Assembly: GCA_045638265.1 (NCBI GenBank)
Contig: JAZUBA010000027.1
Coordinates: forward strand, 20,099-84,098
Source: RGIG4140 sp045638265
Lineage (GTDB): Bacteria; Pseudomonadota; Alphaproteobacteria; CAAHEQ01; UBA3637
Length of the DNA stretch: 64,000 bases
Direction: 5' to 3'
Each line of letters starts with the position of its first letter. Position 1 is the first letter of the stretch. The position numbers and the translations under genes were made by a program. Shown one piece after another: positions 61,720 through 64,000 of the stretch. The notes under the pieces are model-generated. The model was not told the origin of the DNA. It saw only the letters and a list, made by a program, of their open reading frames with translations, and searched no databases.

Positions 61720-64000
61720 CTATGAAGATAAAGCACACTTATAACCAATGATTTCGGAATCAGTGTTTTCAATTACTTCTATTGTTCGACCGCAAACAGT
61801 CTGACACATATTTTTAGAAACTTCATCTGTTCCGATTTCTTTTGTACTGGCTTCTTCGCAGAAATAACATTTACCGTCTTTATCTTGCCACATGCCCGAC
61901 GGACAATCTTCAACACATTTACCAACCAAATTGTCTTGTTCTTCAAAACCGGTTGTCATGACACGTCTGTTTTCACAACTGCTACATAAATTTGTAACAT
62001 CTGGATTAATTGCAACATTTTTCTGTGTGCATGCAACACAAGTGGCACTTGTATTTAAGAATTGTTTGCCTTCTTCACATAAACCTTTTAAACAATTTCC
62101 ACCTTGATAACGTCTATTTTTACAAGAAGCACATTGTGCTTGTGTTGTTGCATAAGATGTATCTGTATCACATCTCCGACAATAACCATCATTAGAACGG
62201 AAATACATACCATCATTATTACCATTAAGATATGGACGTATTTGTGCTTCAACATCGCTATTTAAATTTGAATAAATTATATTATCCTGAATACTATTAC
62301 ATATACCTGTTACCCCTGCATTAATAGGTATGCAATAAAAAGACCAATTAATATTTTGATATACTCTGTTTCCACAAGCCAAACATTCTTCTATATATTT
62401 TTTTGCAACACCTGTGTAATTTTCATAATTTGACTGAAAACCATCCCAATGAGCATGATCAATGCCAGACATATTGCAACTTACGCATGTTCCATATCGT
62501 TGATGCCATTGCGATACGCCGGTGGAAGTATTTGGACAATATTTCAAAGAACACCACTCATTGCGATATTCTTCTCGCGCCGAATCTTTACTATCAGAAG
62601 TATCTGGACATGCACCTGAACAAGTCTCTTTATTCAAAAGATATGGCGTATTAATATTTTGGTTACAAGCATAACAATTGCCATCTCTATGTTGCCAACG
62701 TCCGACTGGACATTTTTGATAACATTTAGAATTGTAAATCCATCGTGTTTCAATACTTCCAGTAGAAATATAATCTTTTGAATCAGATGTTTCTTTTTTA
62801 CAATTTGCTATACAACCTGAAATTTCTTCTGTTTCTATATCAATACCCGATTTTGTTGTACAAGAATAACAAGTTCCATTCGCTCCTAAAAATTGACCAA
62901 TTGGGCAAGCTGAAGCATTATTAGGAACACAGTATCCCTTGTCATTAACTCTTCGTCCGCAATTTTCACACAATTCTTTTAAGATTGCATTTGTTCCCAC
63001 CGAAGAACTAGTTGTCATTTCACTGCAACTAAAACAAGCTCCGTTTGTATTTTGCCATTTACGAGTGCATCTTTCATCATTTGAATTTGCTTTGCATATC
63101 TCTATCTGTTCTTCTGCATTTTTCGGTTGTTCGCAATGTTTGCAACAATTTGCTCCCATCATATATCGCTTACCGCATGCAAGACATTTGTTCACAAGAA
63201 AAGTTTTGTCTTTCATTGAATTATTATTACTTTCGCCTACTCTGTAACAGCCATCAGCCTCACAGGAAACACATCTTCCGGGTTTTTCACCTTCACCATC
63301 CCAACCAAAATGCATAAACTCACCTTTCTTACATCTGTCTGTATCACAAATGATACTACTAGGCCACGAACCTGTAGATAACCAAAAATGATTTTGACAA
63401 GCTAAACATTGCGTTAAACTGACATTCTCATTTGAAATTAAATATCCATTATTATCTGAACAAGAAACACAACCATTTCTACTTGATTGAAAACTGTACC
63501 CCTCAGTACACATAAAGGAACAATACCCCCGCGAGCTATCTTCTTGTAACTCACCACGCCAACGTTTTGTTCCCGCTCCTTCACATTCTCCGCACATCGT
63601 ATAACCGTCTACCTCATCACTTGTATCAGGGAACCCTTGCCCGTCTTTTAACACAAAGAAATTACTTCCGTCATCACAGCTGATACATGCTCCGTTTTGA
63701 CTGCGGAATGTTCCTTCCGGACATGTCTTTTTTAATTCCGTACACGTATTGTTTGATTCATCACAAATCCAACCACGTCCCTTGTGTTGACAATCTTCAT
63801 TTATTTTACATTCTACACATATACCACTCGCTCGCATACAGAATGGTTTATCTGTTCCGACACAGGCATCACGACATGTCATTGTTTCAGGATCGCATAC
63901 AGCTCCCCCACATTCCTGCGGACAATCTTCTTCATCTACACATGGTTCTAATGCCGGTCCATTCGGATTATCGGGATCTACAATCCCGCCAACTGCACCA
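61720..64000 (-). CDS. Very large CxxC-repeat protein, partial (runs off the window)
   Basis: The frame is open from the stop at 61720 to the window edge, so at least 759 codons of the C-terminal part are seen and the true start lies outside. An internal Met at 63882 is not a credible start, because the Cys pattern continues upstream of it. It consists of tandem units of about 40-60 residues. Typical units carry C-x-x-G-x-[FW], G-x-C-x-x-C and C-x-x-C-x-x-[RN] groups, a pattern like cysteine-rich surface proteins with many disulfides. It should be secreted, though the signal is not visible. Function unknown. Confidence 0.85.
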   Translation of the reverse strand, partial: GAVGGIVDPDNPNGPALEPCVDEEDCPQECGGAVCDPETMTCRDACVGTDKPFCMRASGICVECKINEDCQHKGRGWICDESNNTCTELKKTCPEGTFRSQNGACISCDDGSNFFVLKDGQGFPDTSDEVDGYTMCGECEGAGTKRWRGELQEDSSRGYCSFMCTEGYSFQSSRNGCVSCSDNNGYLISNENVSLTQCLACQNHFWLSTGSWPSSIICDTDRCKKGEFMHFGWDGEGEKPGRCVSCEADGCYRVGESNNNSMKDKTFLVNKCLACGKRYMMGANCCKHCEQPKNAEEQIEICKANSNDERCTRKWQNTNGACFSCSEMTTSSSVGTNAILKELCENCGRRVNDKGYCVPNNASACPIGQFLGANGTCYSCTTKSGIDIETEEISGCIANCKKETSDSKDYISTGSIETRWIYNSKCYQKCPVGRWQHRDGNCYACNQNINTPYLLNKETCSGACPDTSDSKDSAREEYRNEWCSLKYCPNTSTGVSQWHQRYGTCVSCNMSGIDHAHWDGFQSNYENYTGVAKKYIEECLACGNRVYQNINWSFYCIPINAGVTGICNSIQDNIIYSNLNSDVEAQIRPYLNGNNDGMYFRSNDGYCRRCDTDTSYATTQAQCASCKNRRYQGGNCLKGLCEEGKQFLNTSATCVACTQKNVAINPDVTNLCSSCENRRVMTTGFEEQDNLVGKCVEDCPSGMWQDKDGKCYFCEEASTKEIGTDEVSKNMCQTVCGRTIEVIENTDSEIIGYKCALSS

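Noticed and set aside
61720..63882. CxxC protein starting at the Met encoded at 63880-63882
   Set aside because: The frame stays open to 64000 with the same cysteine pattern, so this Met is internal and the gene is cut by the window.
1..64000. tRNA, rRNA, CRISPR arrays, insertion sequences, prophage
   Set aside because: I looked for T-loop-like motifs, regular short repeats with spacers, transposase or integrase motifs and phage structural genes and saw none.

Overview
The window is low-GC (about 30% by eye) DNA that is almost entirely chromosomal. It most likely comes from a host-associated or uncultured alphaproteobacterium. The strongest taxonomic evidence is a canonical CtrA cell-cycle regulator (42842-43531) with a TTAA-N7-TTAA site just upstream, next to a PleC/DivJ-type histidine kinase. 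A very large CxxC-repeat protein at the right edge and the N-terminally anchored family 2 glycosyltransferases fit the same kind of organism. Housekeeping genes include mutS, thrS, rnhB, uppP, glk, nagB, a PhoR-type kinase and an Mla/Pqi-type lipid transport operon.

Layout. 1-4.3 kb is an accessory patch: unrecognised membrane and soluble genes, and an HrgA-like putative nuclease gene bracketed by two direct copies of a ~200 bp repeat. 4.3-10.9 kb holds a DMT permease and an efflux operon in which the RND pump and the outer-membrane factor form one 1502-codon frame, joined at an A8 run. 10.9-24.2 kb is an envelope-polysaccharide region. It has two AlgJ-like/AlgI-like O-acetylation gene pairs in opposite orientation, three anchored glycosyltransferases and an RSH-type HD hydrolase. 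They enclose a four-gene minus-strand operon that looks like NAD salvage: NMN adenylyltransferase, a CofE-like ligase, a DUF5662-like protein and PnuC.

24.4-35 kb carries small metabolic and envelope genes: metallophosphoesterase, Nudix, DUF2147, MFS, three tandem paralogous membrane proteins, a truncated DUF2207 protein, nagB, an NSS transporter, a GNAT enzyme and uppP. 35-43 kb holds a secreted protein of unknown role, two M16 peptidases, rnhB, DUF167, an unknown gene coupled to glucokinase, and ctrA. 43.7-51.2 kb has the kinase with a solute-binding protein, a MORN-variant protein and the Mla/Pqi operon. 51.2-64 kb has thrS, an ankyrin protein, a SlyB-like lipoprotein, a DedA-family protein, mutS, phoR, a second metallophosphoesterase and the CxxC protein, which runs off the window.

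Most notable. The NAD-type operon carries two candidate RNA control elements. One is a promoter-proximal leader ending in an intrinsic terminator directly before the first start codon. The other is a hairpin/pseudoknot in the 81-nt gap before the second gene, with its last helix touching the Shine-Dalgarno sequence. I do not recognise either as a known riboswitch. Other points are the RND-OMF fusion or slippage site, the repeat-flanked nuclease gene, and a beta-rich C-terminal module shared and duplicated among the glycosyltransferases. I saw no tRNA, rRNA, CRISPR array, insertion sequence or prophage.
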